Origin: Fluviicoccus keumensis
GTDB taxonomy: Bacteria; Pseudomonadota; Gammaproteobacteria; Pseudomonadales; Moraxellaceae
Direction of reading: 5' to 3'
Assembly (NCBI RefSeq): GCF_004217445.1
Contig: NZ_SHKX01000010.1
Location: 248,001-312,000 of the forward strand
DNA length: 64,000 bases
Below the pieces are notes generated by a model. That model was not told the origin of the DNA, did no database searches, and worked only from the letters and a program-made list of their open reading frames with translations. Position numbers and translations under genes: made by a program. This document shows positions 55,575-64,000 of this stretch, piece after piece; the stretch's first letter is position 1, and each line of letters opens with the position of its first letter.

Positions 55575-56948
55575 ATGTCAGGCAAATCGGCCTTGCCAGC
55601 CACGGTTGCGATTGACTCGTTTTCCCGTAATTTCTGGCGCTTTCTAGCCATTGTTTTTGTTGTGTGGTCGTCCTACCGCCTGCATCCGATGCAGAATTCC
55701 CTGGACGCCGTCAGCTTTAGCGGTGAACTCCATGTCGTCGGAGTCGCCGGCCCCACTACATTCCTGCCGCAGGGCGATGCCGCCCGTGGCTTCCAGTACG
55801 AACTCTTGCGCGAATTCGCCGATGATCTGGGCGTGCAACTGATTATCCAGACCGCTCCCGACGCCGAATCCGTGATCCGCATGGTGCAACGCGGCGAAGC
55901 CGACATTGGCATTACCGGTCTGCCCAGCGATGACCCCCGTCTTGTGAAACTGCAGGCCAGCCACCCCTATCTGGTCGCCAGCCAGCAACTGGTGCGGCGC
56001 AGTGATGCCGAAACCGCCCAGCCGGACTCCGCCCGCATTGCCGTCAGCCGCAACAGCGCCGAAGCCGCCGCCCTGCAGGCCGGAACCCCGGCCGCCGATA
56101 TCATCCAGGTGCGCAACGCGACACCGGAGGCCTTGCTGGCGCAAGTGAACGATGGCGATGCCGATTACGCCGTGGTCAACCAGACCGACTTCGAGGCCCG
56201 GCGCGCCGCCTTTCCACAATTGAAGGCCGCCGCTCCGGTGCGTGAAGTGCAGCTGGCGTGGAGCCTGCACCGCCGCGATGACAAACTGTTGAAATTCGCT
56301 AACGCCTTCCTCGATCAGGTTCGTGCGGACGGCACCCTGAAGCGGCTGGCCAGTTTCTACGGTCAGGGTGAAACCTTTAATACGCTGGGCGTGAAGAATT
56401 TCCAGAACGATCTGCAAGGCCGCCTCCCGCTGTATAAAAAAGCTTTCCAGAAGGAGGCCGAACGCCATGCCATGGACTGGCGCTTGCTGGCGGCCATCGG
56501 CTATCAGGAGTCGAAATGGGACGCCAAGGCCATCTCGCCGACCGGGGTGGAAGGCCTGATGATGCTGACCCGCGCCACCGCCAGCGATATGGGCGTGGCC
56601 AATCGCGGCAATCCCAAGGAAAGTATTCGCGCCGGCGCGGATTACTACCAGCTGATCGACAAGCGGATTCCCGACACGGTGCGCGAACCGGACCGGACCT
56701 GGATGACCCTCGCCGCCTACAACATGGGGCTGGGTCACGTCCTGAAGGCGCGCCAGCTGGCGGAGGCTGCCGGGGACAATCCGGACCAATGGCTGGATGT
56801 CAGCCGTCATCTGCGCAAGTTGCCGCGCGCCGGACAGGCGCTGGTCTATGTACAGGAGGTCCGCCGCTACTACGACGCCCTGCTGATGACCACGCCCAAC
56901 GACGGCTGGTTCGCCAGCAGCGGCAAGACTTTCCGGGTGATCTACTGA
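55575..56948 (+). CDS. mltF: Membrane-bound lytic murein transglycosylase F
   Basis: A 457-residue two-domain protein. A hydrophobic N-terminal helix (about 16-32) is followed by an extracellular solute-binding-3 domain (about 45-265, GDAARGFQYELLREFADDLGV; GEADIGITGLP) and a C-terminal SLT domain with catalytic E312 in GYQESKWDAKAISPTGVEGLM. It cleaves peptidoglycan to 1,6-anhydro ends. The start at 55575 has GAGG eight bases upstream; a frame from 55467 adds 36 polar residues. In Pseudomonas mltF also lies beside purL. Confidence 0.95.
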   Translation: MSGKSALPATVAIDSFSRNFWRFLAIVFVVWSSYRLHPMQNSLDAVSFSGELHVVGVAGPTTFLPQGDAARGFQYELLREFADDLGVQLIIQTAPDAESVIRMVQRGEADIGITGLPSDDPRLVKLQASHPYLVASQQLVRRSDAETAQPDSARIAVSRNSAEAAALQAGTPAADIIQVRNATPEALLAQVNDGDADYAVVNQTDFEARRAAFPQLKAAAPVREVQLAWSLHRRDDKLLKFANAFLDQVRADGTLKRLASFYGQGETFNTLGVKNFQNDLQGRLPLYKKAFQKEAERHAMDWRLLAAIGYQESKWDAKAISPTGVEGLMMLTRATASDMGVANRGNPKESIRAGADYYQLIDKRIPDTVREPDRTWMTLAAYNMGLGHVLKARQLAEAAGDNPDQWLDVSRHLRKLPRAGQALVYVQEVRRYYDALLMTTPNDGWFASSGKTFRVIY

Positions 56949-56975
56949 CTCCGGGACGACAGCCTGGATAGGAAC

Positions 56976-56998
56976 AGCCCTCCCCGCGAGGGCTTTTT
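56976..56998 (+). terminator. Rho-independent terminator of mltF
   Basis: AGCCCTC-CCCGC-GAGGGCT (56976-56994) followed by Ts to 56998, 27 bp after the stop. Confidence 0.88.
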
Positions 56999-57087
56999 CA
57001 TGCCCGGCATTCGATGGAACGCGCTTATATGAGAGCGGAAACGTTGCTAGAATGCGCCAAAACCACACAACTGACATGGACTGCCCA

Positions 57088-58908
57088 ATGCCACGCCATC
57101 TTCCCTTAGGACTTACCCTGTTGTCATCTCTCCTGCTCACCGCCTGTGGCGGAGGTGGAGGCGGAGGTGGCAATTCGGATTCCGGCACGATTTCCCTGAG
57201 CGGCATTGCCGCCGACGGTTACCTGAACGGCGCGTTTGTCTGCCTTGACCGCAACGACAACCTCCGTTGTGACACGGGCGAGCCCCGCACCATGACCGAC
57301 AGCCAGGGGGCATATACCCTAAGCGGCCTGAGCAATGCGGATACGTCCAGCCATCGGGTTTTGGTGGAAGTGCATACCGGCGTCATTGACTCCGACTCGC
57401 CCGGGACGACAGTGGACATGGCGTATGTTCTGACTGCACCTGTCGGTAAGCACGCTTTCATCAGCCCGTTCAGCACGCTGCTGGCGGGGACGATGCGGCA
57501 GCATCCGGAAATGACGGTAGCTCAGGCGCAGGATATGCTGGGCAACCTGTTGAATATCCCGTCTGCCTCATTGTTGGGGAATTATCTGAACGGCGAGTTG
57601 ACGGATGCCGGCAAACAGCGGATGCACCGCATCGGTCGCGGACTGGCGCGGGAGATGGCCTTCTTCACAAAGTATGTGCGCTCGATGCCTGACTATACCG
57701 CAGATATGGAGGCTGACATCCTGCCTGCGCTGGGTGTCCGTCTGAGCGGTTCGGATTTCCTGCGTGAGGCTCTGGATGCTGACTTCTCGGCGGCAAGCGT
57801 CAGTGAAAAATATCTGGACACGACCACGCGCATGAATGCCATGGAGACCGCCCGCTTGCTCGTCAAGTTTGCTCATCAACCGGTGGCGGCGGCTGTTTCG
57901 GGTCAGGACTTCATGGCATCCGCAGCACCACGCTATGTCATCAACGATGTTTTCCCGACCGATTGCCATAGCTATCCTGCGGGCGGATTGATCCCGTCGC
58001 CGTGTCCGACCGACTACCCGGCCAACAGTGTGTTCATCCGCTCTGTAACATCCGCCATCAATGCGGGTACTGTAAATCAGACAGTAACGAACGCTCTTTG
58101 GAGCCTGGCCGATGGAAGCGCTCTCAATGTAGCTCTCCCTCGGTACAACACCCTGCGACTGACGAATGGCGACTGGCAGTTCCCATCCGCCACTCCTCCG
58201 TCTTTCTCGGTCAGCCAACTCGATGGCGACCTCGCACGTACATCCAGCCTGAAAGGGCTGAATATTCGGGCATACCTGCGCAGTACCTCCTTGATTAATG
58301 GCTACACTGTAGCCGATGCCATGTTGCAGGCGATCCCGGCCGACGCCACCTTCCCGGATGGGGCGGAAGCAAGCCGCTACCTGAGTATCAACCATGAACG
58401 CGACTACTTCCTTAGCGATATCGACCCGTTCAATGACACCTTCGAAACGTATGCTCCCTCCAAGTTGCAATCGGATGGAGGCGGCAATTTCACCTCGCTG
58501 AACGAACTTCTGGATTATTTCAATCCGGCCGTGGGCAATCGATTCACTACTATCCGATTCAAAACCAAGGTGATTGACGGTCAAAGCGTACTGAACTCCG
58601 TCATAAACTGCCAATTCACAACCGGAGGAGACGTTCTGGCTGCACAGGTCTACCTGAATGCCGACGGCAGCTTGAACCACGTACAGCCTCTGCCGAGCGG
58701 CACCTGGCGTCGATTCACTGACAGTGGTAAAGAGTTTCTGCAGGCCACCCTGCCGGCCGGCATCCTGTCGTCAGATATCCCCTTGACCTGGACCGTCTAC
58801 AACAACGAAGTGGTGTATGTTTCCGCTTTCCCCGCCGGGCTCTCCTATGAGAACCTTTACTTCAATGAGGCGGGAATCACCGCCATCCGCACTGCCCTGC
58901 AAAACTAG
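57088..58908 (+). CDS. Large lipoprotein with poly-Gly linker, function unknown
   Basis: A 606-residue exported lipoprotein. A signal peptide ends in the lipobox LLTAC, then eight glycines. A small beta domain (about 30-110) looks like a carboxypeptidase-regulatory or Cna-B fold (GAFVCLDRNDNLRCDTGEPRT, then TDSQGAYTLSGL). The remaining 490 residues contain a helical part and a beta-rich part that I do not recognise. TAGAAT at 57048-57053 could be its -10, which rules out an ATG at 57052; 57088 gives a compact signal peptide, 57076 is an alternative. Its stop shares CTAG with tadA. Confidence 0.75.
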   Translation: MPRHLPLGLTLLSSLLLTACGGGGGGGGNSDSGTISLSGIAADGYLNGAFVCLDRNDNLRCDTGEPRTMTDSQGAYTLSGLSNADTSSHRVLVEVHTGVIDSDSPGTTVDMAYVLTAPVGKHAFISPFSTLLAGTMRQHPEMTVAQAQDMLGNLLNIPSASLLGNYLNGELTDAGKQRMHRIGRGLAREMAFFTKYVRSMPDYTADMEADILPALGVRLSGSDFLREALDADFSAASVSEKYLDTTTRMNAMETARLLVKFAHQPVAAAVSGQDFMASAAPRYVINDVFPTDCHSYPAGGLIPSPCPTDYPANSVFIRSVTSAINAGTVNQTVTNALWSLADGSALNVALPRYNTLRLTNGDWQFPSATPPSFSVSQLDGDLARTSSLKGLNIRAYLRSTSLINGYTVADAMLQAIPADATFPDGAEASRYLSINHERDYFLSDIDPFNDTFETYAPSKLQSDGGGNFTSLNELLDYFNPAVGNRFTTIRFKTKVIDGQSVLNSVINCQFTTGGDVLAAQVYLNADGSLNHVQPLPSGTWRRFTDSGKEFLQATLPAGILSSDIPLTWTVYNNEVVYVSAFPAGLSYENLYFNEAGITAIRTALQN

Positions 58909-59420
58909 GGCTCAGCCCGCTGGCGCGCCGCCTCGCGGCGCGCCCTGAAAAAGCCGGACAGCATCTGTCCGGCCTCCCCCGCCAACAGCCCTCCCTCAAA
59001 CCGGAACACGTGGTTGTAATAACCGCTCTCCAGCAGCCGCCGGGCGCTGACCAACGACCCCGCCTTCGGCTCCGCCGCCGCAAACACCACTCGTCCGATC
59101 CGCGCATGCACCAGCGCCCCCACGCACATGGTGCAGGGTTCCAGGGTCACATACAGGGTCGTGTCTTCCAGACGGTAATTCTGCACTTGCGCCGCAGCAG
59201 CGCGAATCGCCACCACCTCGGCATGCGCGGTGGGATCATGCGCCAGGATCGGCTGGTTGTAGCCCTCCCCCAGGATCTCTCCGTCCACCGATACCAGCAC
59301 CGCGCCCACCGGCACTTCTCCCAGCACCGCCCCTTGGGCCGCCAATGCCAAGGCGCGCCGCATGAAGGCCTCATCGGCTTCGGTAAATACCGGTTTCTCC
59401 GCCACGCCTTCAACGATCAA
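58905..59420 (-). CDS. tadA: tRNA-specific adenosine deaminase TadA
   Basis: A 171-residue zinc deaminase. Zinc ligands are H66, C96 and C99, with the proton-shuttle E68 (HAE and PCTMC motifs). It converts adenosine-34 to inosine in tRNA-Arg. The C-terminal LSGFFRARRE is typical. Its start overlaps the end of the upstream small gene by 11 bp, so they are cotranscribed. Confidence 0.95.
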   Translation of the reverse strand: MIVEGVAEKPVFTEADEAFMRRALALAAQGAVLGEVPVGAVLVSVDGEILGEGYNQPILAHDPTAHAEVVAIRAAAAQVQNYRLEDTTLYVTLEPCTMCVGALVHARIGRVVFAAAEPKAGSLVSARRLLESGYYNHVFRFEGGLLAGEAGQMLSGFFRARREAARQRAEP

Positions 59421-59781
59421 GGTAAATCTCCACCAGCGGCCGCGTCACGCCGGAGCGCAGGTACAGGCGCAGGTTGTTCATGGTCAGCAGATACTGGTCC
59501 AGCAGACGGCGGAAATGCGCCTGTTCGGCGTCATAATCCTCGGCGCGATAGCCGTATTCATAGGTCACTTCGACTTGCATCAGGCCGTATTCGCCCATCA
59601 GCGGAAATCGCGACCACTCGTCCAGAGCCTCATGAATTTGCTGTGCCCGCAACAACTCCAGAATGGTGGACAACTTGGCTGGCCAGCCCGGCAAACTGTG
59701 GCGGATGAAGAACATCATCAGCTCCAGCAAGGCGGCTTCGGCATTGGCGATTCGGTCGGCGCTGCTCATGGCGTCAATCAT
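59410..59781 (-). CDS. Conserved-looking hypothetical protein upstream of tadA
   Basis: A 123-residue soluble, mostly helical acidic protein with no signal peptide or membrane helix. Notable parts are LLELMMFFIRHSLPGWPAKL, YEYGYRAEDYDAEQAHF and a C-terminal RLYLRSG. I do not recognise the family. It overlaps tadA by 11 bp. ATG at 59781 or 59769 may be the start. Codon use matches its neighbours, which supports a real gene. Confidence 0.65.
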   Translation of the reverse strand: MIDAMSSADRIANAEAALLELMMFFIRHSLPGWPAKLSTILELLRAQQIHEALDEWSRFPLMGEYGLMQVEVTYEYGYRAEDYDAEQAHFRRLLDQYLLTMNNLRLYLRSGVTRPLVEIYLDR

Positions 59782-59824
59782 GGCTCCAGAAAGATGGCGC
59801 TATTCTGCCGCAGCGCCGCTCCAT

Positions 59825-59854
59825 GCAAAAGGGCCGGATCACCGGCCCTTTTGC
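59825..59854. terminator. Bidirectional terminator between guaA and the tadA operon
   Basis: GCAAAAGGGCCGG (59825-59837) pairs perfectly with CCGGCCCTTTTGC (59842-59854). The A/T ends give a T4 run on both strands. It lies 8 bp after the guaA stop. Confidence 0.88.
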
Positions 59855-59861
59855 GCTTCGC

Positions 59862-61424
59862 TTATTCCCACTCGATGGTGGCCGGCGGCTTCGACGACAC
59901 GTCGTACACCACCCGCGACACATCGGCGATCTCGTTGATGATGCGGTTGGACACCTTCTCGATCAGTTCATAAGGCAGATGCGCCCAGCGCGCGGTCATG
60001 AAGTCGATGGTTTCCACGGCGCGCAGCGCGATCACCCAGGCATATCGGCGACCGTCGCCGACCACACCGACCGACTTCACCGGCACGAAGACAGCAAAGG
60101 ACTGGCTGGTGCGGTGATACCACCCGGCCTTGTGCAGCTCTTCCAGGAAAATGGCGTCCGCTTCCCGCAGCACGTCAGCGTACTCCTTCTTCACTTCACC
60201 CAGGATGCGCACGCCCAGCCCTGGGCCGGGGAACGGGTGGCGATAGACCATATCGTACGGCAGGCCCAGCTCCAGGCCGATCTTGCGCACTTCATCCTTG
60301 AACAATTCCCGCAGCGGCTCCACCAGCTTGAACTGGATGTCGTCCGGCAGGCCGCCGACATTGTGGTGCGACTTGATGTTGTGCGCCTTGCCGGTCTTGC
60401 TGCCGGCGGACTCGATCACGTCCGGGTAAATGGTGCCTTGCGCCAGCCATTTCACGCCGTTCAGCTGCCGCGCCTGTTCGGCGAAGACGTCAATGAAGAC
60501 ACGACCGATGATCTTGCGCTTGGCTTCCGGATCGCTGACCCCGGCGAGCTGCCCCAGGAACTGGGCTTCGGCATCGGCGCGAATCACCTTGACGCCCATG
60601 TTCTTGGCGAACATGTCCATGACCATGTCGCCTTCGTTCTTGCGCAGCAGGCCGTTGTCGACGAAGACGCAGGTCAGCTTGTCGCCGATGGCGCGGTGCA
60701 GCAGCGCCGCCACCACGGAAGAGTCCACACCGCCGGAGAGGCCCAGCAGCACTTCGTCATCGCCCACCAGCTCGCGCACACGCTGGATGCTGTCCTCGAT
60801 GATGCGGGCCGGGGTCCACAGGTCGTCGCAGGCGCAGATTTCGCGCACGAAACGACGCAGCAGCGCCTCGCCCTGCAGGGTATGCGTCACTTCCGGGTGG
60901 AACTGGATGCCGTAGAAACGCTTGGCGTCGCAGCCCATCGCCGCGATCGGGCAGCTGGGCGTGCTGGCGGTCACGCCAAACCCTTCCGGCAGCTTCACCA
61001 CCTTGTCGCCGTGGCTCATCCACACGTCCAAATACCCGGCGCGGTCGTGAATGTTGGCGAAGAAGGCGTCTTCCTGCTCGATCTTCACTTCAGCATAGCC
61101 GAATTCGCGCAGGTCGGAGGTGCCAACCTTGCCGCCCAGCTGTTCGGCCATGGTCTGCATGCCGTAGCAGATGCCCAGCACCGGCAGCCCGAGGTTGAAC
61201 ACGACTTCGGGGGCGCGCGGCGAACCGGCTTCCGTCACCGATTCCGGGCCGCCGGAGAGGATGATGCCCTTCGGATTGAAGGCGCGGATTTCCTCTTCGG
61301 TGGCGTCATAGGCGCGCAATTCGCAGAACACGCCCAGTTCGCGCACGCGGCGGGCGATCAGCTGGGTGTATTGCGAGCCGAAATCCAGGATCAGGATACG
61401 GTGGGAATGAATATCGAGTTGCAT
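59862..61424 (-). CDS. guaA: GMP synthase (glutamine-hydrolysing)
   Basis: A 520-residue enzyme converting XMP to GMP. The class I glutaminase domain has C86 in GICYGMQ and a late His-x-Glu (HPEVTH). The ATP pyrophosphatase domain has the P-loop SGGVDSS, and the C-terminal dimerisation domain ends in PPATIEWE. The start at 61424 ([10 protein letters not shown]) is family-typical; a longer frame adds 35 residues from the guaB gap. It follows guaB by 101 bp on the same strand, the usual guaBA operon. Confidence 0.97.
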   Translation of the reverse strand: MQLDIHSHRILILDFGSQYTQLIARRVRELGVFCELRAYDATEEEIRAFNPKGIILSGGPESVTEAGSPRAPEVVFNLGLPVLGICYGMQTMAEQLGGKVGTSDLREFGYAEVKIEQEDAFFANIHDRAGYLDVWMSHGDKVVKLPEGFGVTASTPSCPIAAMGCDAKRFYGIQFHPEVTHTLQGEALLRRFVREICACDDLWTPARIIEDSIQRVRELVGDDEVLLGLSGGVDSSVVAALLHRAIGDKLTCVFVDNGLLRKNEGDMVMDMFAKNMGVKVIRADAEAQFLGQLAGVSDPEAKRKIIGRVFIDVFAEQARQLNGVKWLAQGTIYPDVIESAGSKTGKAHNIKSHHNVGGLPDDIQFKLVEPLRELFKDEVRKIGLELGLPYDMVYRHPFPGPGLGVRILGEVKKEYADVLREADAIFLEELHKAGWYHRTSQSFAVFVPVKSVGVVGDGRRYAWVIALRAVETIDFMTARWAHLPYELIEKVSNRIINEIADVSRVVYDVSSKPPATIEWE

Positions 61425-61525
61425 AGCTAAACCTGCGGAAACGGAGTCATGGTGCAAACGGGGCCGGATGAAAAGACGCAGGGGCAATTTGTGAATTGCC
61501 CCTGCATCGCCAGCAACGGGTTGTA

Positions 61526-62998
<1,473 letters not shown>

Positions 62999-63066
62999 TC
63001 ACTCACGGGCAGGAAAAGTCGTCAATTATATGCGCGTGAGGCGGCGGGGTAAAACAGGAATGGATG

Positions 63067-63111
63067 AAAAAGGCCCCTGCTCCCGGAATTTGTCTCCGGA
63101 AGGCAGGGGCC
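63067..63111 (-). terminator. Terminator of the lipase gene, minus-strand orientation
   Basis: GGCCCCTGC (63111-63103 on the minus strand) pairs with GCAGGGGCC (63080-63072), and five Ts follow. The loop contains a second small stem. It lies 8 bp after the lipase stop. Confidence 0.8.
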
Positions 63112-63118
63112 GGGTGGT

Positions 63119-64000
63119 TTACGGCGCCGCGCAGGTGCTGCCGTCGCCTATCAGCAGGCAGGTGCCGTTGGACTTGAGGAAGCTGACCATTTCGCGCTGC
63201 ATTTCCAGGGTCACCGCCTGGAAGGCCGCCTTGTCAGCCGCGGAAGCCGCAGGATCGGGATGGGTCGGATCCAGCAGCGAGCCGTGCTTGCCGACACTGA
63301 ACTGCAGCCAGGTATGCAGGCCGCCGGCATTGAGGATGGCGCGCGGCGTCGGCGTGCCGTTCAGCTTGGTGGCGTCCGGGGTCAGGCCGAGGGTGCGGCC
63401 ATAGGGGTCGGTGCCCGCCATGAAGGAGCTTTGGGCCACCAGATCCTGAGCGGCTCCGGCCGGTCCGACCATGACGCTGTTGGGCACCACGGTGTCACCC
63501 AGCACTTCCGTCAGCAAGGTCGGATGGGCCGCCGAGGCCGCCGCTGCGTAATTGACCGGATCGCCGCTGTCCACGAGGGTTTGCGCCAGACGCATGAAGG
63601 TTTCGTAATCATCGGTTCCTTCCTTCACGCCTGCCGCGCCAAGCCCGCGGGAGATGATCGGACCGTAAGAACGCGAGCCGTCCAGCAGTTTGGCGATCGC
63701 GCCGCCGGGCACATACAGGGCCGCTGCACCAACCGTTTGCGAGGCCCCCTTGTCCGCCCCCAGGAACACGCCACCGACAATGCCTCCCAGGGAAATGGCG
63801 GCAAAGCGAACCTGGCTCATATCGATATCCGGCACGTTGTCGCCGTCCAGGTCCAGATTGGCCAGGCTCTTGCGCAGCGTCAGCAGATCCGCTGCCCCCT
63901 GACGCAGGTTGTCACGGCTGGTGATGGGACTGCTGAGGTTGATGAAATGCGTGCCGGAGCCGTCGGCGAGGCCGTCAGGGCCAGGCGCGCCGGTTGTGTT
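63119..64000 (-). CDS. Extracellular lipase, Pla-1/cef-like, C-terminal part (5' end outside window)
   Basis: The frame is open to the right edge, giving 293 residues of a larger protein. SSPITSRDNLRQGAADLLTL and LDLDGDNVPDID are typical of the Pla-1/cef (VolA-like) lipase family. The nucleophile elbow is AISLGG, with the Ser kept and the usual first Gly as Ala. A C-terminal His (GLHTWLQF) may belong to the triad, and two Cys close the end. Such proteins are exported lipoprotein lipases that release fatty acids. A GTG at 63835 is internal and not a real start. Confidence 0.75.
   Translation of the reverse strand, partial: NTTGAPGPDGLADGSGTHFINLSSPITSRDNLRQGAADLLTLRKSLANLDLDGDNVPDIDMSQVRFAAISLGGIVGGVFLGADKGASQTVGAAALYVPGGAIAKLLDGSRSYGPIISRGLGAAGVKEGTDDYETFMRLAQTLVDSGDPVNYAAAASAAHPTLLTEVLGDTVVPNSVMVGPAGAAQDLVAQSSFMAGTDPYGRTLGLTPDATKLNGTPTPRAILNAGGLHTWLQFSVGKHGSLLDPTHPDPAASAADKAAFQAVTLEMQREMVSFLKSNGTCLLIGDGSTCAAP

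Overview
The window is about 60% G+C and reads as an ordinary gammaproteobacterial chromosome, most likely Pseudomonadales. The evidence is a type IV pilus block (pilS-pilR-thiO-fimT, then fimU-pilVWXY1-pilE) next to ispH-fkpB-lspA-ileS-ribF-murJ-rpsT, the ffh-ypjD-yfjD trio, and Pseudomonas-type nrdAB (NrdA with a second, degenerate ATP cone; NrdB with an Ala/Pro-rich tail). A Moraxellaceae-like lineage is possible, but this is inference. I saw no insertion sequence, prophage, CRISPR array, tRNA or rRNA.

Layout. 1-11018: end of the PilS kinase, PilR, ThiO, a FimT pseudopilin, then the minor-pilin operon fimU-pilV-pilW-pilX-pilY1-pilE on the minus strand. 11141-18559: the minus-strand housekeeping run murJ, ribF-ileS, lspA-fkpB-ispH. 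18733-20063: rpsT and a HEAT-like exported protein. 20239-22676: an RstAB-like two-component system. 22835-27325: nrdAB behind a regulatory region with DnaA boxes and an NrdR box. 27341-30984: small membrane proteins, a secreted PI-PLC-like protein and two transporters or membrane proteins. 31040-34793: ffh, ypjD, yfjD. 34813-37522: an esterase, a gamma-carbonic-anhydrase-like protein and two Nudix hydrolases. 37571-40738: a large hybrid kinase. 40749-45482: an MFS transporter, a hemolysin III protein, and a saccharopine-dehydrogenase-like/DUF4166/esterase operon. 45645-48185: two adjacent acyl-CoA dehydrogenases. 48228-51113: a pilin-like secreted protein, a catalytically altered alpha/beta hydrolase, an AraC regulator and a YqfO-like protein. 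51252-64000: purL, mltF, a large lipoprotein, tadA, guaBA and the end of an extracellular lipase.

How the genes fit together. PilS/PilR normally drive pilin transcription through sigma-54, and the minor pilins plus PilY1 form the pilus tip and priming complex. LspA, MurJ and MltF serve the envelope. nrdAB, purL and guaBA supply nucleotides. The lipid theme recurs: PI-PLC, three HSL/MGL-type hydrolases, acyl-CoA dehydrogenases and a Pla-1/cef-like lipase.

No wholly new system stands out. The observations most worth testing are: the two adjacent acyl-CoA dehydrogenases with complementary missing motifs (possible obligate heteromer); a secreted DUF4124-like protein with a pilin-type globular domain; an alpha/beta hydrolase that has lost its nucleophilic serine; a PilY1 whose vWA domain is split by two inserted domains; and matching tandem DnaA-box pairs upstream of nrdA and inside ileS.
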